Positions 20,389 through 31,994 of a stretch of 64,000 nt of DNA are shown piece by piece. The position numbers were made by a program, and so were the translations under genes. How positions within the stretch are numbered: position 1 is the first letter of the stretch; every line of letters starts with the position of its first letter. Source of the stretch: Mycobacterium scrofulaceum (GTDB taxonomy: Bacteria; Actinomycetota; Actinomycetes; Mycobacteriales; Mycobacteriaceae). The stretch spans positions 62,001 through 126,000 of the forward strand of contig NZ_MVIJ01000002.1 in NCBI RefSeq assembly GCF_002086735.1. The letters run 5' to 3'. The notes beneath the pieces are model-generated. The model did no database searches. It worked only from the letters and a program-made list of their open reading frames with translations, and had not been told where the DNA came from.

Positions 20389-22314
20389 ATGCTGGAACAG
20401 ATCCGCGGGCCCGCTGATCTGCAACACCTGTCCGGGCAGCAGCTGCGCGAACTGGCCGCCGAGATTCGCCAGTTCCTGATCCACAAGGTCGCAGCCACGG
20501 GTGGGCACCTCGGGCCCAACCTCGGCGTGGTCGAACTGACGCTTGCCCTGCATCGGGTGTTCGACTCGCCCCATGACCCGATCGTCTTCGACACCGGCCA
20601 TCAGGCCTACGTCCACAAGATGCTGACCGGACGCGCCCAGGACTTCGAGAGCCTGCGCAAAAAGGGCGGGCTGTCGGGCTATCCGTCGCGCGCCGAGAGC
20701 GAACACGACTGGGTGGAGTCCAGCCACGCCAGCGCGGCGCTGTCATACGCCGACGGCCTCGCCAAGGCCTTCGAGCTGACCGGTCACCGCAACCGGCACG
20801 TCGTCGCAGTGGTCGGCGACGGCGCCCTCACCGGCGGCATGTGCTGGGAGGCGCTGAACAACATCGCCGCGTCGCAGCGCCCGGTGATCATCGTGGTGAA
20901 CGACAACGGCCGCAGCTACGCGCCCACCATCGGCGGCGTCGCCGACCATCTGGCCACCCTGCGCCTGCAGCCGGCGTACGAGCAGGCCCTGGAGAGGGGC
21001 CGCGACGCGGTGCGCTCGCTGCCGTTCTTCGGCAACCTGGCGTACCGGTTCATGCACAGCGTGAAGGCCGGCATCAAGGACTCGCTGTCGCCGCAGTTGC
21101 TGTTCACCGACCTCGGGCTGAAGTACGTGGGCCCGGTCGACGGCCACGACGAACGCGCGGTGGAGATGGCACTGCGCCACGCCCGTGGCTTCGGCCGGCC
21201 GGTGATCGTGCACGTCGTCACGCGCAAGGGCATGGGTTTCGCCCCGGCCGAGGACGACGAGGCCGAGCAGATGCATTCGTGCGGCGTCATCGACCCGGTC
21301 ACCGGGCAGGCCACCAAGGTCGCCGGGCCCGGCTGGACCGCCACCTTCTCCGACGCGCTCATCGGTTACGCCACCAAACGCCGCGACATCGTGGCGATCA
21401 CCGCGGCCATGCCCGGCCCGACCGGGCTGAGCGCGTTCGGGCAACGGTTCCCGGACCGCCTGTTCGACGTCGGCATCGCCGAGCAGCACGCGATGACGTC
21501 GGCGGCCGGCCTGGCGATGGGCGGCATGCACCCGGTGGTGGCCATCTACTCGACGTTCCTCAACCGGGCCTTCGACCAGATCATGATGGACGTCGCGCTG
21601 CACAAGCTGCCCGTCACCATGGTGCTCGACCGCGCCGGGATCACCGGCTCGGACGGTGCCAGCCACAACGGCATGTGGGACATGTCGATGCTGGGCATCG
21701 TGCCCGGCATGCGGGTGGCGGCGCCCCGCGACGCCACCCGGTTGCGCGAGGAGCTCGGTGAGGCCCTGGACGTCAACGACGGTCCGACGGCGCTGCGGTT
21801 CCCCAAAGGTGATGTGGGCGAAGATATTCCGGCGATCGAGCGACGTGGCACCGGCATCTCGGCGCTCGACGTGCTGGCCGTGCCGGCCGCCGGGCTCAAT
21901 CACGACGTGCTGTTGGTGGGCGTCGGCGCGTTCGTCCCGATGGCTCTGGAGGCCGCCAAACGCCTGCACAACCAGGGGATCGGCGTGACGGTTATCGACC
22001 CGCGCTGGGCGCTGCCGGTATCCGACGGGGTCGTCGAGCTCGCGGCGCAGCACAAGCTCGTCGTGACGTGCGAGGACAACGGGGTCAACGGCGGCGTCGG
22101 GTCGGCGGTCTCCGCGGCCCTGCGGCGCGCGGAGATCGACATCCCGTGCCGCGACGTCGGCCTGCCGCAGCGGTTCTACGAGCATGCCTCGCGGGGCGAG
22201 CTGCTGGCCGACCTGGGGTTGACGGATCAGGACGTGGCCCGCCGCATCACCGGCTGGGTCGCCGCGCTGGGCAGCGCGGTCACCGAAGCGGAGATCCGCG
22301 AGCACCTCGACTAG
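20389..22314 (+). CDS. dxs: 1-deoxy-D-xylulose-5-phosphate synthase
   Basis: A 641-residue thiamine-diphosphate enzyme that condenses pyruvate and glyceraldehyde-3-phosphate, the first step of the MEP isoprenoid pathway. Visible: [17 protein letters not shown], the ThDP motif [16 protein letters not shown], the catalytic Glu in [15 protein letters not shown], and the transketolase C-domain. Length matches Dxs1 of M. tuberculosis (638). Syntenic with Rv2682c. Confidence 0.98.
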   Translation: MLEQIRGPADLQHLSGQQLRELAAEIRQFLIHKVAATGGHLGPNLGVVELTLALHRVFDSPHDPIVFDTGHQAYVHKMLTGRAQDFESLRKKGGLSGYPSRAESEHDWVESSHASAALSYADGLAKAFELTGHRNRHVVAVVGDGALTGGMCWEALNNIAASQRPVIIVVNDNGRSYAPTIGGVADHLATLRLQPAYEQALERGRDAVRSLPFFGNLAYRFMHSVKAGIKDSLSPQLLFTDLGLKYVGPVDGHDERAVEMALRHARGFGRPVIVHVVTRKGMGFAPAEDDEAEQMHSCGVIDPVTGQATKVAGPGWTATFSDALIGYATKRRDIVAITAAMPGPTGLSAFGQRFPDRLFDVGIAEQHAMTSAAGLAMGGMHPVVAIYSTFLNRAFDQIMMDVALHKLPVTMVLDRAGITGSDGASHNGMWDMSMLGIVPGMRVAAPRDATRLREELGEALDVNDGPTALRFPKGDVGEDIPAIERRGTGISALDVLAVPAAGLNHDVLLVGVGAFVPMALEAAKRLHNQGIGVTVIDPRWALPVSDGVVELAAQHKLVVTCEDNGVNGGVGSAVSAALRRAEIDIPCRDVGLPQRFYEHASRGELLADLGLTDQDVARRITGWVAALGSAVTEAEIREHLD

Positions 22315-22415
22315 CCGGCGGCGTCGTCGCCGGGCCTTCGCCGAGTGTGAACTCAGCGCGATTCTGAGCGCGATTTTTCGCACTGGTTGCACATTCGGCG
22401 TGGCGCGCCGCGACA

Positions 22416-23708
22416 CTAGTCGGCGGCGTCGTCGTCGGGCGGCTGCAGCGCCCGCGCCAGCACCGGGTCCACCAATTCCCGCTGCCACGGCCGCGCCTGC
22501 CCGGCGCGCAGAAACGTCTCGACCGCCTCGAAGGGGTCGGGCGCGGCCTCCCAGTCCCAGCACAGCCGCCGCACCAGGTCGGGCGACACCAGGTTCTCGG
22601 TGGGGACGTTGACCCGCTCCGACACCTCCGAGAGCGCCGCCCGCGCCGCCTCCAGCCGCGCGGCGGCCTCGGGTTTGCGCCTGCCCCACCGCGCCGGCGG
22701 CGGGGGCCCGTTCGGCGGTTCGGCGTCCGCCGGCGGATTCTTGGTCTGCCGGGCGGCTTGCAGCGCCCCAAGCCAGGTTGCGGCGCTGCGGCGCTGGTTG
22801 CGCCCACCGAACACCGGCAGCGCGGTGAGGTCCTCGATCGTCTTCGGGTCGGCGAGGGCGGCCTCGATGATGGCCGAGTCCGGCAGGATGCGTCGCGGCG
22901 CGATGTCGCGGCGCTGGGCGATCCGGTCGCGGGTCAACCACAGTTCGCGCACCGCGGCCAGGGCGCGCTGGTCGCGCACCCGGTGGATCCCCGACGTGCG
23001 GCGCCACCGGTCCGGTCGCGCCGCCGCGCCGGGGTCCCGGGAACCCGCCTCGCGCAGATAGTCGAATTCCTCTGCGGCCCAGCCGGTTTTGCCCTGCTGG
23101 GCCAGCACGTCGGCGATCGCGGCGCGCAGCTCGATAAGCAGCTCCACATCGAGTGCCGCGTAGTTGAGCCACTCGTCGGGCAGCGGACGCTTGGACCAAT
23201 CGGCCGCCCCGTGGCCCTTGGCCAACCCCGAACCCAGCAGCCGCTCCACCATGGTCGCCAGGTTCACCCGTTCGAACCCGGCCAGCCGCCCGGCCAGCTC
23301 GGTGTCGTACAGCGCCGGGGGCCGCAGGCCGACCTCCGCCAGGCAGGGCAGGTCCTGGTCGGCGGAATGCAGGATCCATTCGTCTTCGTTCAGCACCTCA
23401 GCGACGGGCCGGAGCGCCTCGAGCGGGTCGGCGTCGTGGCTGACCGGGTCGATGAGCACGGTGCCGGCGCCGGCCCGCCGGATCTGAATCAGGTAAGCCC
23501 GGTTGGAATAGCGAAAACCCGACGCCCGCTCGGCGTCCACCGCGAACGGGCCGCGGCCCCGGCCCAACAGCTCTGCGGCCGCCTCGATCTCGCCCACGGT
23601 CACCGAAAGGTCCGGGATCCCTTCGGCCGGGTGCAGCAGCGGGGTGGGCTGGGTTTCGGCGCTGTCGGGCGCGGCGCCGTCGGACCCGTGGGCCTCCGGT
23701 TCGCACAT
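22416..23708 (-). CDS. Ribonuclease D-like 3'-5' exonuclease with HRDC domain
   Basis: A 430-residue DEDDy exonuclease for RNA maturation or decay, syntenic with Rv2681. Catalytic residues: Asp58 and Glu60 (FAVDAERASG), Asp117 (HSADQDL), Tyr183 and Asp187 (YAALDVELL). An HRDC domain occupies about residues 240-315, followed by a Pro-rich linker and a C-terminal helical domain. It starts 1 bp after the DUF3000 stop, so it is probably cotranslated with it. Confidence 0.95.
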   Translation of the reverse strand: MCEPEAHGSDGAAPDSAETQPTPLLHPAEGIPDLSVTVGEIEAAAELLGRGRGPFAVDAERASGFRYSNRAYLIQIRRAGAGTVLIDPVSHDADPLEALRPVAEVLNEDEWILHSADQDLPCLAEVGLRPPALYDTELAGRLAGFERVNLATMVERLLGSGLAKGHGAADWSKRPLPDEWLNYAALDVELLIELRAAIADVLAQQGKTGWAAEEFDYLREAGSRDPGAAARPDRWRRTSGIHRVRDQRALAAVRELWLTRDRIAQRRDIAPRRILPDSAIIEAALADPKTIEDLTALPVFGGRNQRRSAATWLGALQAARQTKNPPADAEPPNGPPPPARWGRRKPEAAARLEAARAALSEVSERVNVPTENLVSPDLVRRLCWDWEAAPDPFEAVETFLRAGQARPWQRELVDPVLARALQPPDDDAAD

Positions 23709-23709
23709 G

Positions 23710-24291
23710 TCAGGCGCGTGACCGCGAACTCAGATCCGTGACGCCCGTCGGCGGCAGGCCCGCCGCGTGTTCCAGTACCTCACAGAAGGCCTCGACGTGG
23801 ACGCCGACTTGCGGCGTGGTCGCTGTCCACGACGCCCGCAGCTCCAGCTGGTGGGCGCGCGGTGGCCCGGAGATGTCGCCGTAGCGCACCGACGTGGTGG
23901 CGGTGACGGTGCCGCCGAGTGCGGTGACCTGCTCCATCCGGGACTCCAGCGCGTCGACCAGCCAGCTCCACGCCACCTCCGGCAGCAGGGGGTCGACGGC
24001 CTCGGTGGAATCCAGATCGGCCTGGATGTAGGCGACCAGCCGGATGGTGCCGTCCCACGCGTCGGCGCCCTCCGGGTCGTAGAGCAGGATCAGGCGGCCG
24101 AAGGCGTCGCCGTCGGACCGCTCGGGGACGATTTCACGGTCGGGATGCTTCACCTCGGCCCCCAGCGCGTAGCTGTAGGGCGCCAGGCGCTGGGGCGGGC
24201 GGATGGGGCCCAGCTCGATCTCCGGCCGCACGGTGACGGCGTTCATCGACGCTACCGCCTCGCGGAATGGCTCCGGTTCAGCTGAGGTCAC
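23710..24291 (-). CDS. DUF3000 domain protein
   Basis: A 193-residue protein, syntenic with Rv2680. The core runs from FREAVASMNAV through PPQRLAPYSYALGAEV and YDPEGADAWDGTIRLVAYIQ, the family signature. GTG at 24291 has AGGAG 9 nt upstream. An in-frame GTG at 24345 would give 211 residues, closer to the M. tuberculosis length, but lacks such a site. It immediately precedes the RNase D gene. Function unknown. Confidence 0.9.
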   Translation of the reverse strand: MTSAEPEPFREAVASMNAVTVRPEIELGPIRPPQRLAPYSYALGAEVKHPDREIVPERSDGDAFGRLILLYDPEGADAWDGTIRLVAYIQADLDSTEAVDPLLPEVAWSWLVDALESRMEQVTALGGTVTATTSVRYGDISGPPRAHQLELRASWTATTPQVGVHVEAFCEVLEHAAGLPPTGVTDLSSRSRA

Positions 24292-24442
24292 TTGGCGCCG
24301 CTCCTGTTCATCCCGGCCGTCCTGGGTTGGCACGGCACGAGTCACAGGGTCCGACGGTAGACCTATCGGCCGACACGCGGAATCAGGCGCGCCGACCGCT
24401 ACCAAGCCGTTACCAGACCTCATCGAGGGATATCGACCCTGC

Positions 24443-25264
24443 TCAGGGGGCGTTTCCGCCGGTAAAGCGGGCCGGCCGCTTCTCGCGGTGCGCGGCCAGG
24501 CCTTCCTGCACGTCGGGGCCGCTGAAGCTGAGGAACTCCAGACCGAGCGAGGTGTCGAAGGCGGGCGCGAACATGCGGTACCAGTAGTTGAGGCTGTGCT
24601 TGGTCCAGCGGATGGCGTTCTGCGCGCCGCGCGCCAGATCCTCGGCGATCCGCGTCGCCGTGGCAAGGACGTCGTCGTCGTCGACGCAGGTGGACACCAG
24701 GCCGATGCGCTCGGCCTCTTCGCCCAGCAGCGTCTCGCAGGTGAGCAGGTAGTACTTGGCCTTGGCCATCCCGACCAGCAGCGGCCAGCAGATCGCGGCG
24801 TGGTCGCCCGCGGCCACGCCCAGCTTGGTGTGCCCGTCGATCAGCTTCGCGGTGCGGCCCGCGACCGAGACGTCGGCGAGCAGGGCCACCACCAGGCCCG
24901 CGCCGACCGCGGGTCCCCGGATCGCCGAGACGACGGGCTTGTCGAAGTTGACCATGTTGAGCACCAGGTCGCGGGCTTCCCGCATGATGCGGATCCGGCC
25001 CTCGTAGTCGCCGATCGTCTCGGCGATCAGGTCGAAGCTGCCGCCGGAGGAGAAGGCCTTGCCTTCGCCGCGGACCAGCACCACGCGCACGTCGGGGTCG
25101 CGGGCGATCGCCGGCCAGATGTCGGCGAGGTCGCGATGCATCTGCGGCCCGACCGAATTGAGGCCCGGGGCGTCGAGCACCAGCGTCAGGATGCCGTCGT
25201 CGCCCACTTCGCAGCGCAGGCTGGGGAACTCGCCGTAATTCACAGGGGGGTGGCTGACTGGCAC
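24443..25264 (-). CDS. echA15: Enoyl-CoA hydratase/isomerase family protein EchA15
   Basis: A 273-residue crotonase-fold protein, syntenic with Rv2679. The oxyanion-hole regions [15 protein letters not shown] and [20 protein letters not shown] are present. In the second region the usual catalytic Glu position reads as [11 protein letters not shown], so hydratase activity is not certain. GTG at 25264; divergent from hemE with 58 bp between. Confidence 0.93.
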   Translation of the reverse strand: MPVSHPPVNYGEFPSLRCEVGDDGILTLVLDAPGLNSVGPQMHRDLADIWPAIARDPDVRVVLVRGEGKAFSSGGSFDLIAETIGDYEGRIRIMREARDLVLNMVNFDKPVVSAIRGPAVGAGLVVALLADVSVAGRTAKLIDGHTKLGVAAGDHAAICWPLLVGMAKAKYYLLTCETLLGEEAERIGLVSTCVDDDDVLATATRIAEDLARGAQNAIRWTKHSLNYWYRMFAPAFDTSLGLEFLSFSGPDVQEGLAAHREKRPARFTGGNAP

Positions 25265-25322
25265 GGTCGTTGATAGTACGCAGCGCGGGGACGGGCCCTC
25301 CGTCGTGGCAGCATTGAGGACG

Positions 25323-26368
25323 ATGAGTACTCGCCGCGACCTCCCCGAGTCGCCGTATCTGGCCGCCGTCACCGGTCGCAAACCCGCGCGGATCCCGGTG
25401 TGGTTCATGCGGCAGGCGGGTCGTTCGCTGCCCGAGTACCGGGCGCTGCGGGCCCAGACCGACATGCTCGCGGCCTGCTTCGACGCCGAGCTGGTCTGCG
25501 AGATCACCCTGCAACCGGTGCGCCGGCACGGCGTCGACGCGGCCATCTTGTTCTCCGACATCGTGGTGCCGCTGCTGGGCGCGGGCATCGACCTGGACAT
25601 CGTCGCCGGGGTCGGGCCGGTGATCGCGTCGCCGGTGCGCACCGCGGCCGACGTCGACGCGATGAAACCCCTTGACCGACAACGGATTCAGCCGGTTTCC
25701 GACGCGGTCACGCTGCTGGTGGCGGCGCTGGGCGAGGTCCCGCTGATCGGGTTCGCGGGCGCGCCGTTCACGCTGGCGTCCTATTTGATCGAGGGCGGCC
25801 CGAGCCGCCACCACGCCCGGACCAAGGCCATGATGCTGGCCGACCCGGACAGCTGGAACGCGCTGATGGAAAAGCTCACCGACATCACCGTCGGCTTCCT
25901 GCGGGCGCAGGTGGAGGCCGGGGTGGACGCCATCCAGGTCTTCGACTCCTGGGCGGGCGCGCTGTCGCTCGCCGACTACCGCACCTACGTGCAGCCGCAC
26001 AGCGCCCGGGTGTTCGGCGCGCTGGCCGAGCACGGCGTGCCGATGACGCACTTCGGGGTGGGCACCGCGGAACTGCTGGGCGCCATGTCGACGGTCGGTG
26101 CGACGGTCGTGGGGGTGGATTGGCGCACGTCGCTCACCGACGCCGCCGCCCGGGTCGCGCCGGGCACGGCGCTGCAGGGCAACCTCGATCCGGTGGTGCT
26201 GATGGCGGGCTGGCCGGCCGTGGAACGCGCCGCCCGCGCCGTGGTCGACGACGGGCGCCGCGCGATCGACGCGGGGGCGGGCGGTCACGTGTTCAACCTG
26301 GGCCACGGCGTGCTGCCGGAGACCGAGCCCGGCGTGCTGACCGACCTGGTGTCACTGGTCCACTCCCT

Positions 26369-26372
<4 letters not shown>
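25323..26372 (+). CDS. hemE: Uroporphyrinogen decarboxylase HemE
   Basis: A 349-residue enzyme converting uroporphyrinogen III to coproporphyrinogen III. Signatures: [16 protein letters not shown] near the N-terminus and [17 protein letters not shown]. The start at 25323 (MSTRRDLPE) is conserved with M. tuberculosis and has GAGG upstream. Its TGA overlaps the ATG of hemY (ATGA), first of three tight junctions in the heme operon. Confidence 0.97.
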
Positions 26373-29171
<2,799 letters not shown>

Positions 29172-29196
29172 GCCCCTCCCTCCTTCCCCGCGACAC

Positions 29197-29241
29197 ATAA
29201 ACCCTTGCGACGACACGCCGCGATGTGTCGCAGGGGTTTAT
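29197..29241. repeat. Inverted repeat before the endonuclease-domain gene
   Basis: Arms ATAAACCCTTGCGAC (29197-29211) and GTCGCAGGGGTTTAT (29227-29241) match at 14 of 15 positions around a 15-nt spacer. It lies in the 111-bp gap between the methyltransferase and the endonuclease-domain gene. It may be a terminator for the heme operon or the edge of an inserted segment; a similar half-sequence recurs past that gene. Confidence 0.7.
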
Positions 29242-29282
29242 ATCTCGTGGATCCGCCGGGAGCCGGTTGACGTCTTTCGTTC

Positions 29283-30131
29283 GTGGACGACGTGTTCATC
29301 GGGAGTGAGGCCGTGCGGCAGGGCAGGTTGAGCCCGTATCAGTTGCGCGTCGGGTTCCGGGCGATCTATCCCGACGTGTATCTGGGAGAGTCGGCGACCC
29401 CGTCGCTGCGGACGCGCTGCGCCGGGGCGTGGCTGTGGTCGGGACGACGCGGCATCGTGGCCGGGCTCGCGGCGGCCGGATTGCACGGCTCGGATTGGAT
29501 CGACGACGACGTGCCGATCGAACTCATCTGGGGCAATCAGCACGCCCCGACCGGTGTGATCACCCGCAACCAGCGAGTTCAACGCGACGAGATCACCAGG
29601 GCCGCAGGCCTGCCGGTCACGACTGCGGCGAGGACTGCGTACGACGTGGCCAGGCAATTTCCCAGGGAGGAGGCGGTAGCGCGGCTCGACGCGCTGCTGC
29701 GGGCGCGCCCGTTCTGCCTCGAGGAGGTGCCGTTGCTGGCCAAGCGGTACCCGCGTGCGCGGGGGCTGCGGCGGCTGCGCGCGGCGCTCCCACTCGTCGA
29801 CCCCGGCGCCGCGTCGCCCAAGGAGACCTGGCTGCGGCTGCTGTTGATCGACGCGGGATTTCCGGCTCCCGAAACCCAGATACCCGTGAACGACGGCTGG
29901 CGGTTGGTCGGCGTGCTCGATATGGGTTGGGAGCGGTACAAAGTCGCGGCCGAGTACGACGGCGACCAGCATCGCACCAGCCGCCGCCAATACGCCCGGG
30001 ACCACTGGCGGCTACGCAAGCTGGAAGAACTCGGGTGGATCGTCATCCGGGTGATCGCGGAGGACACGCCGCAGGACGTCGTCGCGCGCGTTCGCGCGGC
30101 GCTCACCCGTCGCGGATGTCGCGAGATATAA
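29283..30131 (+). CDS. Endonuclease-domain protein (AbiEi/DUF559-like, Vsr-type fold)
   Basis: A 282-residue protein of a family expanded in mycobacteria. The N-terminal half is AbiEi-like (AYDVARQFPREEAVARLDALL). The C-terminal ~100 residues look like a Vsr/DUF559 PD-(D/E)xK nuclease: LVGVLDMGWERYKVAAEYDG supplies the acidic residues, followed by RLRKLEELGWIVIRV. No methylase partner is adjacent. M. tuberculosis lacks a gene here, and inverted repeats flank it, so it looks inserted. Activity is not proven for the family. Confidence 0.8.
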   Translation: MDDVFIGSEAVRQGRLSPYQLRVGFRAIYPDVYLGESATPSLRTRCAGAWLWSGRRGIVAGLAAAGLHGSDWIDDDVPIELIWGNQHAPTGVITRNQRVQRDEITRAAGLPVTTAARTAYDVARQFPREEAVARLDALLRARPFCLEEVPLLAKRYPRARGLRRLRAALPLVDPGAASPKETWLRLLLIDAGFPAPETQIPVNDGWRLVGVLDMGWERYKVAAEYDGDQHRTSRRQYARDHWRLRKLEELGWIVIRVIAEDTPQDVVARVRAALTRRGCREI

Positions 30132-30218
30132 ACCGTTGCCATCCGCCACGGCGTGTCGTCGCAACTGGTTATGTGTCGCGACGACACGCCGCAGGACGTC
30201 GTCGCGCGCGTTCGCGCG
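30063..30218 (+). repeat. 36-bp direct repeat, copies 120 bp apart
   Basis: An identical 36-nt stretch, starting gacacgccgcaggacgtcgt, occurs at 30063-30098 inside the last codons of the endonuclease-domain gene and again at 30183-30218 in the gap after it. The 120-bp period keeps reading phase. It looks like partial duplication of the gene end. Confidence 0.85.
30150..30190. repeat. Inverted repeat after the endonuclease-domain gene
   Basis: A perfect 13-bp pair, GGCGTGTCGTCGC (30150-30162) and GCGACGACACGCC (30178-30190). A second, imperfect pair (30128-30139 with 30161-30172) interlocks with it. The right arm runs into the second copy of the 36-bp direct repeat. It may act as a terminator. 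Confidence 0.75.
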
Positions 30219-30253
30219 ACGGGATAGGTGGGGCGTGAGTGTCGCGAGGGTGA

Positions 30254-30664
30254 CTAGGACCCCGCCGGCACCAGCCGCAGCGAGATCGAGTTGATGCAAT
30301 ACCGCTGGTCGGTCGGCGTCGGGTAGCCCTCACCCTCGAAGACGTGGCCCAGGTGGCTGTGGCAGTTGGCGCACAGCACCTCGACGCGCCGCATGCCCAG
30401 CGAATCGTCGGGCCGCAGGATCACCGCGTCGGAGTTCGCCGGGTCGAAGAACGACGGCCAGCCGCAGTGCGATTCGAATTTCTCTGTGCTGCGGAACAAT
30501 TCGGCGCCACACGCCCGGCACTGGTAGATGCCCTCGGTCTTGGTGTCGGTGTACTCGCCGGTGAAGGGACGTTCGGTGCCGGCCCGGCGCAGCACGTGAA
30601 ACTCTTCGGGTGTGAGCTTCTTCCGCCACTCGTCGTCGGTCAGCTGCAGCTTCGGGCTAGTCAT
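30254..30664 (-). CDS. msrB: Peptide-methionine (R)-S-oxide reductase MsrB
   Basis: A 136-residue enzyme that repairs methionine-R-sulfoxide using thioredoxin. Structural zinc Cys pairs are Cys49/Cys52 and Cys98/Cys101. The catalytic Cys123 lies in RYCINS. The length is identical to Rv2674. Its ATG overlaps the aftC stop, so it is the last gene of that operon. Confidence 0.97.
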   Translation of the reverse strand: MTSPKLQLTDDEWRKKLTPEEFHVLRRAGTERPFTGEYTDTKTEGIYQCRACGAELFRSTEKFESHCGWPSFFDPANSDAVILRPDDSLGMRRVEVLCANCHSHLGHVFEGEGYPTPTDQRYCINSISLRLVPAGS

Positions 30665-31971
30665 GCATCCACGCTAGCGCCAACTCGCCTACCCGTCAGC
30701 CACGCCGGATCGATGCCCTCGTCCAGCCGGTTCTCGGCCTTGGCGTCCAGGTAACGGAACAGCAGCACGGTGAACGCGACGATCAGCAGCAGCGACCAGC
30801 CGTAGGTGATCTTGAGGTAGTGCAGCGCCCGTCCGTACCGCATGTACTTGTAGATCAGCCAGTCGTCCAACGTCATGAACCCGTAGATCCCCAGCCACGC
30901 CGGCCAGTTGCGGATCAGCGAATTCTTCAGCACCACGGTCATCAGGAACGGGAACAGCATCATCGAGTAGTAGCCCTGGGCCAGCGGCAGCACCAGCCAG
31001 GAACACAGCAGCAGCACGCCCGACGAGCTGGTGAACCAGAACAGCGGGTCGCGGGTGCGGTAGTAGCGGTACAGCAGCCACAGCGCGCCGATCGTGAGCA
31101 GCACGAACATCACCCGCAGGAAGACGATCAGCCAGGTCGGCAGGCCGAAGTACACGCCGTTGCCCTCGATCGAGCTGTTGAAGTAGTCCCGGGTGCCCCC
31201 GATGTACGGCAGCGTCTTGGTGACGAAGTCCATCGGGTCGCTGACCAACGGCCAGGCGACCGCGTTGACGACGGCGGGCACGACGATCGCGGGGATCAGC
31301 GCACGCCACTGGCGGTTCAGCAGGGGCAGCAACAGCAGCGGCCCCAGCACCGGTTTGAGCGTGAGCGTCAGGCCGATCACCAGCCCGGCCCACCACTGAT
31401 GCCCGACCTTGCCGTCCAGCAGCCAGCGCAGGAACAGCACCTCGGCCAGCAGCACGCAGCCGTTGATGTTGGTGAACACCAGCGTGCTGGTCACGCTTTC
31501 GGTGCAGAACATGGCCAGCAGCAGGGCGGGCGCGGCCACCGACGAGAGGGTGTAGTTGAACAACCGCAGCAGCAGGTACCAGGCGATCAGGATCGCGACG
31601 GTGTTGATCAGGATGAACAGGTACCGCGACGGCGTGAAGGACAGGTAGCCGAACGGCGCCATCAGCAGGGTGCCGCCGGGCGGGTAGAGGTAGTGCGGGT
31701 CGACGTAGTCGAAGTGCTCGTTGTAGATGTCCCAGCCGTGCCGGAAGTTGAGGACCGCGCGGTACACCGGCTTGAAGTCGTCGGTGATGTTGCCGTTGAG
31801 CGTCAGGATGATGCTGCGGTGCAGCACCGAGAAGATGGCCACCGGCCACAACGCGGACCGCAGGATCGTCGCGGTGCTCGGTGGGCCGCTGCGGGGACGA
31901 AAGGCGGCCAGGATCCAATCACGCAAGCCGGTTCGGGTCGAGTCAGCTGCCGTCACCAGCGCACCGTACAC
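30661..31971 (-). CDS. aftC: Arabinofuranosyltransferase AftC
   Basis: A 436-residue GT-C glycosyltransferase that adds alpha-1,3 arabinofuranose branches to arabinogalactan and lipoarabinomannan, using decaprenyl-phosphoryl arabinose. About ten transmembrane helices are visible. The first extracytoplasmic loop has the acidic GT-C signature NGNITDDFKPVY. GTG at 31971 gives the conserved N-terminus MYGALVTAAD. It follows the hydrolase gene by 23 bp and overlaps msrB by 4. Confidence 0.95.
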   Translation of the reverse strand: MYGALVTAADSTRTGLRDWILAAFRPRSGPPSTATILRSALWPVAIFSVLHRSIILTLNGNITDDFKPVYRAVLNFRHGWDIYNEHFDYVDPHYLYPPGGTLLMAPFGYLSFTPSRYLFILINTVAILIAWYLLLRLFNYTLSSVAAPALLLAMFCTESVTSTLVFTNINGCVLLAEVLFLRWLLDGKVGHQWWAGLVIGLTLTLKPVLGPLLLLPLLNRQWRALIPAIVVPAVVNAVAWPLVSDPMDFVTKTLPYIGGTRDYFNSSIEGNGVYFGLPTWLIVFLRVMFVLLTIGALWLLYRYYRTRDPLFWFTSSSGVLLLCSWLVLPLAQGYYSMMLFPFLMTVVLKNSLIRNWPAWLGIYGFMTLDDWLIYKYMRYGRALHYLKITYGWSLLLIVAFTVLLFRYLDAKAENRLDEGIDPAWLTGRRVGASVDA

Positions 31972-31994
31972 CGGGCGCCCGCCGGGCCGGAAAA

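Noticed and set aside
17955..20594. Very long minus-strand open frame (879 codons) opposite the methyltransferase and antiporter genes
   Set aside because: Its translation is His/Asp/Arg/Gly-rich without domains, while the plus strand encodes two clear families. It is an antisense artefact of high GC.
20743..23379. Minus-strand open frame of 878 codons opposite dxs and out of frame with the RNase D gene
   Set aside because: Low-complexity Arg/Gly/Ala/His translation with no recognisable domain; dxs and RNase D are secure in the other frames.
29197..30218. Insertion sequence defined by the inverted repeats
   Set aside because: There is no transposase and no clear target-site duplication. The repeats are reported as repeats only.
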